64,000 bases of DNA from an uncultured Sphingobacteriales bacterium (lineage in GTDB: Bacteria > Bacteroidota > Bacteroidia > Chitinophagales > Chitinophagaceae): NCBI GenBank assembly GCA_937871285.1, contig CALMQS010000087.1, forward strand, positions 18,038-82,037, in the 5' to 3' direction. A program made the translations under genes and the position numbers. How positions within the stretch are numbered: the first letter of the stretch is position 1; each line of letters opens with the position of its first letter. This document shows positions 55,713-63,955 of this stretch, in pieces. Under the pieces are notes generated by a model. That model did no database searches. It saw only the letters and a program-made list of their open reading frames with translations, and had not been told where the DNA came from.

Positions 55713-56180
55713 TTATTTGCCCTTTCTTTTCCGGAGCTGTTGGATGTCATCGAGGTCTTTTAAACGGCCCGCAGCTTTCTTGGCTTCCATAAGGTGATTG
55801 ATATGCAGCACCCTGATGAATAGCCCATCATCATCAAATACTACTGAAAGCTTATGGGCATCTTCAAAATCCAGTCCCTTTACCGCTGTCATTATATCAA
55901 TACCCACAGGGTTGCGGCCAAATGAAAAAACATCATTCACATTTACATTTAAAAACCGTTCCATTGTCATATCAAATACCGGCATATGAAACTGTTCAAA
56001 AGCTTTTGCCAGTTTCTTATAATTATCTTCTGTGCAGTCTACCCAAATATCCATATCGCCTGTGACTCGTGCATGTCCATGAAGCACCACAGCTAGACCA
56101 CCGACCATAATATATCTTACTTCATGGTCATTAAGTGCTTGTAAAAAGTCTCTGAAATCTTCCTGGAAAATATCAGGCAT
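55713..56180 (-). CDS. Nucleotidyltransferase-fold protein (DUF6036-like, MNT type)
   Basis: 155 aa. Minimal nucleotidyltransferase: GGLAVVLHGHARVTGDMDI has GG at 27-28 and D-x-D at 42-44. A third acid is in VGIDIM. The C-terminus is helical (HLMEAKKAAGRLKDLDDIQQL). Such stand-alone domains act in HEPN/MNT and AbiE-type toxin-antitoxin systems by AMPylating or modifying partners. Its ATG overlaps the stop of the upstream small gene (TGATG), so the two are coupled. Function inferred from context. Confidence 0.75.
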   Translation of the reverse strand: MPDIFQEDFRDFLQALNDHEVRYIMVGGLAVVLHGHARVTGDMDIWVDCTEDNYKKLAKAFEQFHMPVFDMTMERFLNVNVNDVFSFGRNPVGIDIMTAVKGLDFEDAHKLSVVFDDDGLFIRVLHINHLMEAKKAAGRLKDLDDIQQLRKRKGK

Positions 56181-56371
56181 CAGCTTTGGTGTTTTCTCAT
56201 GCCAAAAACAGTCTTATCCATTTTGGGCGGGTTGTTCAAATCAAATTTGTAGGCAATACTGGTAAGATACCAATAGATGTGTAACCGTTCCCGGAATGTA
56301 TGATTCCTGTAATCCCGCATGGCATCATCCGCTTGCTCAAATGTCTGGATGCTGAAAGCTGTTTTATCCAT
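56180..56371 (-). CDS. Small partner of the nucleotidyltransferase
   Basis: 63 aa from ATG 56371 (71 aa from 56395): MDKTAFSIQTFEQADDAMRD, a helical start, then HTFRERLHIYWYLTSIAYKF and a basic C-terminal tail. Too short to be a HEPN toxin. Its stop shares bases with the next start (TGATG). I do not recognise the family with certainty, but this two-gene arrangement is common to toxin-antitoxin-like modules. Confidence 0.65.
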   Translation of the reverse strand: MDKTAFSIQTFEQADDAMRDYRNHTFRERLHIYWYLTSIAYKFDLNNPPKMDKTVFGMRKHQS

Positions 56372-56509
56372 CCGGTATTTTTTGAAAATTGCCATCTATC
56401 AAAGTTAGGAACAAATAAATAAAGCCATCGAAAGTCCCTGACGCGGGTGCATTCCAAATTAACCGGGCTAACACACCAGCAAAACACGGGATATACCATT
56501 GCTTTTTTA

Positions 56510-56546
56510 GCAGCAGATACACAGATTTAATCTGCGCATCTGCTGC
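56510..56546. repeat. Copy B of the 37-nt hairpin repeat
   Basis: GCAGCAGAT/ATCTGCTGC stem (56510-56518, 56538-56546) enclosing CAGATTTAATCTG. Against copy A at 5290-5326 (reversed) it matches 29 of 37 positions, and an A-T pair replaces a C-G pair. Confidence 0.65.
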
Positions 56547-56566
56547 ATTTTCTGCATGGGGTATAT

Positions 56567-56676
56567 AATGTTTGAACTGTGGCAACAGCATGGGTTGCAG
56601 CTAAAAAATCATTTTAGGACGGTTAGGAACATAAACCTACACAAATCCGTTCCGGTTCTCCGGGATGGATTTTTTT
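56567..56676. repeat. nrdJ-tail direct repeat, downstream copy
   Basis: Second copy of the last 11 nrdJ codons, the same linker and the same terminator (about 56641-56676). Its left junction (TATA) is a break: upstream sequence bears no relation to nrdJ. Confidence 0.95.
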
Positions 56677-56902
56677 ACTCATATTTACCTTGAAAATCAA
56701 TATTATATAATTGAAACGAGAGGTTTTTAGCCTCCGGCTACAGTTTTTATAGCAAGCTGCTAAATAGTTGTTTACGTTAAATGAACATTTTTTATCGTTT
56801 TTTGCGTTTGGACAGGCAGTAAGTGTAATCTCGTAGAATTAGCGGTCATATAATTCTTTTTACGCGTTCATGGTGTTTTCTTTACAGTCTAAATTTTTTA
56901 AA
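56677..56902. other. Gap after the duplicated terminator
   Basis: About 225 bp of AT-rich sequence between the terminator copy and a small lipoprotein gene. A short GAGGtttttaGCCTC hairpin near 56720 is the only structure seen. Confidence 0.5.
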
Positions 56903-57019
56903 ATGATAAGATTAATCGCTGCATTGCTTTTTGTTCTTTTTCTTTCTTCCTGTGCCCAGTCTATAACGCCCTACCAGGCGGCCAATGGAGGGTACAAAAA
57001 ATGCCGTGATATCAGGTGA
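56903..57019 (+). CDS. Small lipoprotein (38 aa)
   Basis: MIRLIAALLFVLFLSSCAQS: a complete lipoprotein signal with lipobox FLSSC, followed by TPYQAANGGYKKCRDIR and a stop. Possibly a genuine short lipoprotein, possibly the start of a truncated one. A strong terminator lies about 110 nt beyond. Confidence 0.6.
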   Translation: MIRLIAALLFVLFLSSCAQSITPYQAANGGYKKCRDIR

Positions 57020-57130
57020 TGTGAAGGGAAAACATGCGGACTAAGCTGTATGTTTTCAAGGGATATAGGTGTTGTATAGCACTGTATGTAAAGTATAACG
57101 GTACGTTGCTAAATCCAGACACCGCTACAG

Positions 57131-57181
57131 AAGTTTAAATTCCTTCATTTATATTGCAGGAATTTAAACTTTTCTTTTTTT
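57131..57181 (+). terminator. Strong terminator upstream of ycxB
   Basis: Perfect 14-bp stem AAGTTTAAATTCCT/AGGAATTTAAACTT with a 13-nt loop, then TTCTTTTTTT. It ends only 7 nt before the ATG at 57188. Confidence 0.9.
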
Positions 57182-57187
57182 AACTTC

Positions 57188-57679
57188 ATGGCTGTGCAGG
57201 TAACCGTAACATATCAAAAATCCTTAGTGCTACAAGCATTACGCTATCATTTTATCAGCAAGCGGGAAATCAAATTCATGATCATACTGGTAAATGTTTT
57301 TACTTCAGTAGCTGCTATTTTATTCTATTACAAAAAAGTAACGCCCCTCGCTTTTCTCATCAGTTTTGTTTTATGGGTAGTGCTGATGCTTGCGTTCTGG
57401 CGATGGTTGCCTTCTGCCATTTATAAAAAATCTGCTACATTTAAAGACAGCTTCAAGATTTCCCTGGAAGAGAATCATTTTTTTATTGAAAATACAAAAG
57501 GGAGCAAAAGCTGGGCATGGAGGGAATTCAGCGAAATGATAGAAACACCCCATTTCTTTCATCTTTATTTTAACCCGCGTAGTTTTTTTTTACTGCCTAA
57601 AGATGCATTTGGCGACAGTGACGGCGTGCATGAGGCAAGGGTATTGTTAAAAAGTAAAATAGGCAAGCAAAAAGTATAG
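57188..57679 (+). CDS. ycxB: YcxB-family membrane protein
   Basis: 163 aa. Two membrane segments (about 32-75), then a soluble C-terminal domain (KISLEENHFFIEN, KSWAWREFSEMIETPHFFHLYFNPRSFFLLPKDAF) that is the YcxB signature. Function unknown; the domain is small and envelope-associated. Its start is unusually close to the preceding terminator, so the promoter must overlap it or the true start lies further in. Confidence 0.85.
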   Translation: MAVQVTVTYQKSLVLQALRYHFISKREIKFMIILVNVFTSVAAILFYYKKVTPLAFLISFVLWVVLMLAFWRWLPSAIYKKSATFKDSFKISLEENHFFIENTKGSKSWAWREFSEMIETPHFFHLYFNPRSFFLLPKDAFGDSDGVHEARVLLKSKIGKQKV

Positions 57680-57699
57680 GAGAAGGCTGATAAGCCTGC

Positions 57700-58152
57700 T
57701 TAATATTTCCTGATCAGTATCACCCCTGCAATTAACAAAATAGCCCCTATTATCCTCCCCGCACTTATTTCCTGCACGCTCATGCCCAGCCATCCATAAT
57801 GGTCAATAACCATTGCGGCCAGCAACTGCCCGGCTATAATAAGCGCAAAGGTTAGCGCAGTGCCAAGGGTGGGTATAATGAAAGTAATGATTGCCACATA
57901 AAACGCCCCGATTATACCGCCGGCAAATAGCCATAGCGGGGCAGATTGTATGCCATTCCATTGGATAGTATGTTTACGGGTGAGTAACAGGTAAGCAGCC
58001 AGGAACACCGTGCCCACTAAAAAAGATATAAAGGCGGCCATTACGGCCCCGCCCGATACCTTGCCTAATTTGGCATTGATGCCTGCCTGGATAGGCAATA
58101 TAGCGCCTGTAATGGCTGTAATGAGCATCAGGATAAATAACCTCGATTGCAT
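57700..58152 (-). CDS. DMT-family transporter (YdcZ/DUF606)
   Basis: 150 aa from ATG 58152 (MQSRLFILMLITAITGAILP; the TTG at 58173 is not needed). Five hydrophobic segments, with the YdcZ-like openings LPIQAGINAKLGKVSGGAVM and GGIIGAFYVAIITFIIPTLG. A half-size member of the drug/metabolite transporter superfamily, probably acting as a dimer. Substrate unknown. Confidence 0.88.
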   Translation of the reverse strand: MQSRLFILMLITAITGAILPIQAGINAKLGKVSGGAVMAAFISFLVGTVFLAAYLLLTRKHTIQWNGIQSAPLWLFAGGIIGAFYVAIITFIIPTLGTALTFALIIAGQLLAAMVIDHYGWLGMSVQEISAGRIIGAILLIAGVILIRKY

Positions 58153-58286
58153 AGTGTGTTTATTTAATATCAATATACATTAAATATTTGTGCATTCGTG
58201 GCTACTTTAAGGGGTATTGGGTAAATCAGCCCGTTTGCGGGCCGCTGGAATTCGTGGCGTATAATTCCAGGTAACGGATAGTCATT

Positions 58287-58326
58287 ATAAAAGCCGGATA
58301 TCCGTTGAGGAACATCCGGCTTTTAT
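58287..58326 (-). terminator. Terminator after the TraR/DksA gene
   Basis: Perfect 13-bp stem ATAAAAGCCGGAT/ATCCGGCTTTTAT with a 14-nt loop, in the orientation ending the minus-strand dksA/ileS message. Confidence 0.9.
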
Positions 58327-58343
58327 ACATTTGAGCAAAACAA

Positions 58344-59222
58344 TTATTGAATATTGGGATTTTTGGCAAATCCCATTTTGGCTTCTATGCTTAAAGTAGC
58401 ATGAGGTACTGCCCGTAATCTCGCTTTATCAATGAGCTTGCCGGTAACGCGGCAAATACCGTAGGTTTTGTTTTCAATACGCATCATGGCTTTCTCCAGA
58501 TGATCAATGTATTGAATCTGGCGGCTGGCCATCTGGCTCAGTTGTTCCCTTTCCATGCTAATGCTGCCGTCTTCCATGGTCATATACCGGTTTTCACTTT
58601 CATCTCCTCCCATATCGTCTTTACGGGTAATAAGGCCCTGGAGATAATTAAGCTCCTTTTTTGCCGCTTCTAACTTACGTAATATCAATTCTTTAAATTC
58701 AATTAATTCAGCATCGCTATATTTCATAGTTGGTCCGCTTTGCTGCACTGCCGGCCGGTCAAGTACAGACTGGGTAAATTCAGGTTCATATTTTCTTGCC
58801 TGGTTGGTGCTTAATTTAGGAATAACTACAGGCTTACCAGGTTTTGTTTTTTCCACTTGCGCTTTCGCCACTTTTTTTATTTGTTCAAATTTTGGAGATA
58901 ATTGTTTTGTGGGGGCAGCCGGAACTTCTTTAACTGCTTTTTTAGCAGGTTCATGCTTTGTGGCATGTGTTGCCTTTTTTACCGGGGTAACGGGTTTTAC
59001 GGGTGCTTTTGGAGATACCGGCTTTTTAGCAGATGCTTTTTTAACTGCTTTTTTTGCAACAGGCTTGTGTGCTACCGCTTTGGCAGACTTGGCCTGTTTA
59101 ACAGGCTTTGCCGCCTTCTTGGGGGCGGGCTTAGCAGCTTTCACCGCTTTTTTGGGTGCCGCCTTGGCGGGTTTTGCCTTGTGAGCCGTTGCTTTTTTTG
59201 CTGCTTTTTTATTGGGTGCCAT
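58344..59222 (-). CDS. TraR/DksA-family protein with histone-like N-terminal tail
   Basis: 292 aa. The first ~145 residues are Lys/Ala/Pro-rich, with repeats of the KKA and AKPAPKKA kind, like histone H1 tails. The C-terminal ~125 residues are TraR/DksA-like: MKYSDAELIEFKELILRKLE coiled coil, DDMGGDESENRYMTMEDGS, then the zinc-finger region YGICRVTGKLI ... LRAVPHATLSIEAK. Only one of four cysteines is left, so no zinc. DksA proteins bind RNA polymerase; the basic tail suggests extra nucleic-acid contact. It lies 4 nt after ileS, a conserved Bacteroidota order. Confidence 0.85.
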   Translation of the reverse strand: MAPNKKAAKKATAHKAKPAKAAPKKAVKAAKPAPKKAAKPVKQAKSAKAVAHKPVAKKAVKKASAKKPVSPKAPVKPVTPVKKATHATKHEPAKKAVKEVPAAPTKQLSPKFEQIKKVAKAQVEKTKPGKPVVIPKLSTNQARKYEPEFTQSVLDRPAVQQSGPTMKYSDAELIEFKELILRKLEAAKKELNYLQGLITRKDDMGGDESENRYMTMEDGSISMEREQLSQMASRQIQYIDHLEKAMMRIENKTYGICRVTGKLIDKARLRAVPHATLSIEAKMGFAKNPNIQ

Positions 59223-59226
59223 TCGT

Positions 59227-62200
59227 TTATACTTTTTTGGTCACTAAAATCTTTAAAGGTATGTCATTTATTTCTATATCAATACCATTCGTAATATCCG
59301 GTAACCATTCTATATTGTCTGCCAAAATTTCCGCGCAAATATATGTATTAAATTCAGTGATAGACGGTTTGAGCGCGGTATTTTCAGATAGTTTTACCAG
59401 AATTCTGTCAGTTAGCTCATAACCATTGTCTTTCCGGATTTTCTGGATCCTGTTCACTATTTCCCTAGCATTCCCTTCATGTTCTAATTCAGGCGTAAGC
59501 GTTACATCAAGGGCTACTGTCAGTATCCCCTTATTGGCTACTATCCAGCCCGGCACATCTTCACTTTGAATTTCCACTTCCGGCAAGGTAAGGTCAATTT
59601 GTTCCCCGTTTATATTAAGCGTGTAAACGCCTTCTGTTTCTATTGTAGCAATATCCTCCTGGGTAAATGCTGCAATGGCTGTGCTTACCGGCTTCATTTT
59701 AGCGCCCAGTTTTTTGCCTAAAGCGATGTAGTTGGGCTTTATTTTTTTGCTGATAAATCCATTTCCTTCTGTAATATATTCTATTTCCTTAATGTTCACT
59801 TCGTTTTTGATTAGTTCTTCTACTTTACTTATTTGTTCCATCATGCGCTTGTTTTGCACGGGGATAAGCACCTTTTGAAGGGGTTGCCGAACTTTTATAT
59901 TTACTTTTTTACGGAGTGAAAGTATTAAAGATGAAATATCCTGCGCCATTTGCATTCTTTCTTCCAGGGCTTCATCTATTACCGCCGTAGCTGCTTCAGG
60001 GTACAGTGTATGATGTATAGATGCAGCATTATTCCTTTCAGATACTACATTCAGGTTATGGAATATTGCATCACAAAAGAAAGGAGAAACGGGGGCCATA
60101 AGCTGCAGCACTGTTTCGAGGCATTCGTACAGGGTTTGATAGGCGCATATTTTATCGTGCTCATATTCGCCTTTCCAAAACCTGCGGCGGCATAATCTTA
60201 CATACCAGTTGCTCAGGTGTTCATCAACAAAATCCTCAATAGCCCTGCCTGCATGTGTTGGCTCATAATCATCCATATATTCGTTTACCCGCTTCTTCAG
60301 GCTGTTTAAAGAAGAAAGGATCCACCGGTCTATTTCCGGGCGCTGGTCCAAAGGAATACAGGCTTCCTTAAAAGCAAAGCCATCTACATTGGCATACAGG
60401 GCAAAGAACTGGTACGTATTATATAAGGTACCGAAGAATTTGCGCTGCACTTCCTTTATACCCTGGAGGTCGAACTTCAGGCTATCCCAGGGGGAAGCGT
60501 TGGTAATAAGATACCACCTGGTAGCATCTGCTCCGAACTGCTCAATAGTAGCAAAGGGGTCTACCACGTTACCCAGCCGCTTGCTCATTTTATTCCCGTT
60601 CTTATCCAGCACCAGCCCGTTTGAAACGCAGGTTCTGAAAGCCAGGCCGGGGTATTGCTGATCAGTAACTGCTATACCTGCTTTTTGGAGTTCTTCCTGC
60701 ACGGATTCTTTCAGCAGGCTGCCCAAAGCATGCAGGGTATAAAACCAGCCGCGTGTCTGGTCTACGCCTTCGGCTATAAAATCGGCCGGATAGTTTTTGG
60801 CGAAAACTTCAATATTTTCAAAAGGAAAGTGCCACTGGGCATATGGCATGGCGCCGCTATCGAACCATACATCCACCAGGTCGGGAATGCGTTTCATGGG
60901 TTTTCCGGTGGGGCTAACCAGGATCACTTCATCTACATAAGGTTTGTGAAGGTCAAGTATACCATTATGTAAATAATTTTCATTTACACCGCCCCCCAGC
61001 ACTTCATTGGCCTTTTTAATTTCCGTGTTCAGCTCATGTATGGAGCCAATACATTTTTCTTCGGTCGCGTCTTCGGTTCTCCAAACAGGCAATGGTGTTC
61101 CCCAGAACCGGCTCCTGCTCAGGTTCCAGTCTACCATATTTTCCAACCAGTTGCCAAACCGGCCTTCACCGGTTGATTTGGGTTTCCAGTTAATGGTTTT
61201 GTTAAGTTCCACCATCCTGTCCTTTAATGCGGTGGTTTTAATGAACCAGGCGTCTAAAGGGTAATATAAAACCGGCTTATCCGTGCGCCAGCAATGCGGG
61301 TAATTGTGCTCGTATTTTTCAATTTTAAAAGCGCGGTTCTCTTTTTTCAGCTTCACGCAGATGTCAACGTTTACATCTATATAATCCTTTTCGTCTTTAT
61401 AATTTTTTACATACCGGTTGCTGAATTCTCCCGTACCATCAATGAATTTTCCTTCCCTGTCAACCAATGTTAAAATACCAAGCCCGTATTTTTGCCCAAC
61501 TTTATAGTCGTCTGCACCAAATGCGGGGGCGGTATGCACAATGCCTGTACCATCTTCAGTGGTAACAAAATCTCCGGGCACCACTCTAAAAGGGCGGGCG
61601 CCGGGCGTAATGGTTTCGATGGCTTCGGGTGAATTGGCTTCAAATGGCAAAAGCTGCTCGTACCTTATATTTTCCAGGTCTTTGCCTTTAAAGGCTTTTA
61701 ATATTTTCCAGGGTAATGTTTTGGTCCCGGAAGTATAATGCTCAAAATCGCCGTTTTCATCCTCTGCTTTAAAATAGGTATTTACCAGGGTATTGGCAAG
61801 CACAACGTTTACAGGTAAGTGCGTATAAGGATTAAACGTTTTTACCAGCACATAATCAATATTAGCCCCAACGGTAAGCCCGAGGTTGGAGGGGAGCGTC
61901 CAGGGAGTAGTGGTCCAGGCAAGAAAAAAAACCTCATCGCTTTGAGCCGCATCAAACAAAAAATTGCTTTTTTCATCTTTCACCGCCTTAAACATCACCA
62001 CAGCCGATGTATCCTTCACCATCTTATAGGTGCCGGGCTGGTTCAATTCGTGCGAGCTTAAACCGGTGCCGGCGGCAGGGGAATACGGCTGAATGCTCAC
62101 GCTTTGATAAAGCAATCCCTTTTCATATAACGCTTTCAGGGCCCACCACAGGGTTTCAATATAGCTGTTTTCAAAAGTAACATAAGGATCAGACAGGTCT

Positions 62201-62631
62201 ACCCAGTAACCCATTTTGTTGGTTAATTCATCCCATTTGTCTTTGTATTTTAATACTTCTCTGCGGCAGGTAGCGTTGTATTCCTCAACCGAAATTTTCT
62301 TCCCGATATCCTCTTTTGTAATGCCCAGCATTTTTTCAACGCCCAGCTCTACAGGAAGCCCGTGGGTATCCCACCCCGCTTTCCGTTTTACCTGGTATCC
62401 CTTCATGGTTTTGTAACGGCAAACCAGGTCTTTGAGCGTGCGGCCAATAACATGGTGGATGCCCGGCATGCCGTTAGCGCTGGGAGGTCCTTCATAAAAT
62501 ACAAAAGAGGGCGCACCGTCACGCAGCCTTATGCTTTTTTCAAAAGACTGGTCTTCAGCCCATTTTGTTAACACTTCCTGCTCCGTAGCCGGCAGGTTCA
62601 ATCCTCTAAATTCCTTGTACCGTATTGCCAT
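59227..62631 (-). CDS. ileS: Isoleucyl-tRNA synthetase
   Basis: 1134 aa. Class I synthetase charging tRNA-Ile, with an editing domain. HIGH-type motif PGIHHVIGR (about 56), CP1 editing region about 190-410, and KMSK-type motif NKMSKRLGN (about 682). The C-terminal half carries the anticodon-binding part and an extra ~300 residues, as in the Bacteroidota/eukaryote-like form. It heads the ileS-TraR/DksA unit. No T-box was seen. Confidence 0.96.
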   Translation of the reverse strand: MAIRYKEFRGLNLPATEQEVLTKWAEDQSFEKSIRLRDGAPSFVFYEGPPSANGMPGIHHVIGRTLKDLVCRYKTMKGYQVKRKAGWDTHGLPVELGVEKMLGITKEDIGKKISVEEYNATCRREVLKYKDKWDELTNKMGYWVDLSDPYVTFENSYIETLWWALKALYEKGLLYQSVSIQPYSPAAGTGLSSHELNQPGTYKMVKDTSAVVMFKAVKDEKSNFLFDAAQSDEVFFLAWTTTPWTLPSNLGLTVGANIDYVLVKTFNPYTHLPVNVVLANTLVNTYFKAEDENGDFEHYTSGTKTLPWKILKAFKGKDLENIRYEQLLPFEANSPEAIETITPGARPFRVVPGDFVTTEDGTGIVHTAPAFGADDYKVGQKYGLGILTLVDREGKFIDGTGEFSNRYVKNYKDEKDYIDVNVDICVKLKKENRAFKIEKYEHNYPHCWRTDKPVLYYPLDAWFIKTTALKDRMVELNKTINWKPKSTGEGRFGNWLENMVDWNLSRSRFWGTPLPVWRTEDATEEKCIGSIHELNTEIKKANEVLGGGVNENYLHNGILDLHKPYVDEVILVSPTGKPMKRIPDLVDVWFDSGAMPYAQWHFPFENIEVFAKNYPADFIAEGVDQTRGWFYTLHALGSLLKESVQEELQKAGIAVTDQQYPGLAFRTCVSNGLVLDKNGNKMSKRLGNVVDPFATIEQFGADATRWYLITNASPWDSLKFDLQGIKEVQRKFFGTLYNTYQFFALYANVDGFAFKEACIPLDQRPEIDRWILSSLNSLKKRVNEYMDDYEPTHAGRAIEDFVDEHLSNWYVRLCRRRFWKGEYEHDKICAYQTLYECLETVLQLMAPVSPFFCDAIFHNLNVVSERNNAASIHHTLYPEAATAVIDEALEERMQMAQDISSLILSLRKKVNIKVRQPLQKVLIPVQNKRMMEQISKVEELIKNEVNIKEIEYITEGNGFISKKIKPNYIALGKKLGAKMKPVSTAIAAFTQEDIATIETEGVYTLNINGEQIDLTLPEVEIQSEDVPGWIVANKGILTVALDVTLTPELEHEGNAREIVNRIQKIRKDNGYELTDRILVKLSENTALKPSITEFNTYICAEILADNIEWLPDITNGIDIEINDIPLKILVTKKV

Positions 62632-63310
62632 AAATAGCCAAAAAATGTTGGCAAAGTTACAGAAACATAAGGTATTTTCCGGCTTATTGTTCTTCCTCTG
62701 GTCTTCCCCAGGGCAGTGTGCCTACCCGAATTATGCATTTACCGGACGCTTAGTTTATTTTAAAAAAGCAAAGTCTGGCGCTACAAATGAAATAAAAGAA
62801 TATTTATCAGGTATGCATAAACGATAGTAGCATGCGGATATGGTGATATACAGGGAAAAATTTCCCCATGTTGAACCCGGTGTGTGTGCAATTACACAAA
62901 ATTAAAACGGGCAAAAAAGAAATGAAATGTAGTTGCATCATAAACCGGCTACCTGTTATACCACAAACCGGTTACTTAAAAGGAGAAAAAACATTCACTT
63001 ATCCACATCCCGGAACTTTGGCACAGTTTCTGAAAATTAGGGACTTATATAAGCATAAAGCGTTTTAATCTTTGTGTTTATTTAATTGCACACAAAAACA
63101 TATAGGGATCTATATATAAAAGCACTAAGTTTTTCCAGGGTTTAGGGATTAGGGATCGAGGGGAGCAGTCGTGCTCCCTTCTTCTTTTTAAAGAATGCTC
63201 CAAAATCAAAAACGAAAGCATTGCTTTTTTACGGGTTTTGCATTTTTTTAACACTCATCATTTACAAACTGCTATTCCTGGCGTAACACGAATTTCTTTA
63301 CGGGTTTCTA
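62632..63310. other. ileS upstream region with an orphan terminator
   Basis: About 680 bp without a supported gene (a 66-aa frame at 62868-63068 has no family features). GGGAGCAgtcgTGCTCCC (63161-63178) then TTCTTCTTTTT is a strong plus-strand terminator with no gene before it. A poor -7-like TAATCTTTG lies at about 63066. It may end a small RNA. Confidence 0.5.
63161..63190 (+). terminator. Orphan Rho-independent terminator
   Basis: 7-bp stem, 4-nt loop, then a T-rich tail. No protein gene precedes it on this strand within 500 bp. Confidence 0.7.
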
Positions 63311-63898
63311 TTATTCGCGTATCCAGTTTGCTTTAGTATGCACATCAGCGCGCCTTCCTTTTGCAGAAGGTATAGCTACATAGCCAATATAGAAAAAGCC
63401 AAGCAGTTTATCCGCTTCACCCAGTCCGAAAAAGCTTTTGGCATTTTCGTAATACGTTATTCCCCCTGTGGTCCAGTATCCGCCTAAATCGTATGCGGTA
63501 ACAGAAAGATAGATATTTTGTACGGCGCAGGCCACCGCTTCTATGTCTTCTATTTCCGGTATCCTGGTATTAACAGCCCGTTTCATCCCTATGGAGATAA
63601 TATGTGAAGCTTTTAAAGGCTGTTGCTGCAGCTTGTGATATTTTTTTTCGGCAAAACCGCTCCCGGATTCCTGCCTGTATAATTCACTTTGAAAGGAAGC
63701 CAGTTGCTTTAAGCCGTTGCCCGTAAATACCGAAAAGTGCCAGGGCTCATTTTGCCCGTGCGTTGGCGCCCACGTGGCATTGGTCAGTATTGCTTCAATA
63801 ATTTCGTCAGGAATAGGCCTGCCCGCATCAAACTGATCGGGGAAAACCGAACGCCGGTTACGGATAAGATGGTTGATGCTATCGGTGTTGTATTGCAT
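63311..63898 (-). CDS. Nitroreductase-family flavoprotein
   Basis: 195 aa. FMN-dependent NAD(P)H reductase of nitro compounds or quinones. NHLIRNRRSVFPDQF start, NATWAPTHGQNEPWHFSVFTG (flavin site), VQNIYLSVTAYDLGGYWTTG and GEADKLLGFFYIGYVA. The end carries a basic RRADVHTKANWIRE. No signal peptide. Physiological substrate unclear. It is preceded by heptad repeats (63912-63955). Confidence 0.93.
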   Translation of the reverse strand: MQYNTDSINHLIRNRRSVFPDQFDAGRPIPDEIIEAILTNATWAPTHGQNEPWHFSVFTGNGLKQLASFQSELYRQESGSGFAEKKYHKLQQQPLKASHIISIGMKRAVNTRIPEIEDIEAVACAVQNIYLSVTAYDLGGYWTTGGITYYENAKSFFGLGEADKLLGFFYIGYVAIPSAKGRRADVHTKANWIRE

Positions 63899-63911
63899 AT
63901 ATTAATTTTAG

Positions 63912-63955
63912 AGGTGTCGGGTTACAGGTTTCAAGTCTCAGGTTTCAGGGTGTGC
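63912..63955. repeat. Heptad repeats (GGTTACA/GGTTTCA) upstream of the nitroreductase
   Basis: Units GGTTACA, GGTTTCA, AGTCTCA, GGTTTCA and GGGTGTG in series, the same kind as at 41586. Confidence 0.75.

Noticed and set aside
62868..63068. 66-aa plus-strand ORF before the orphan terminator
   Set aside because: No recognisable features and poor coding bias, although the terminator downstream leaves some doubt.
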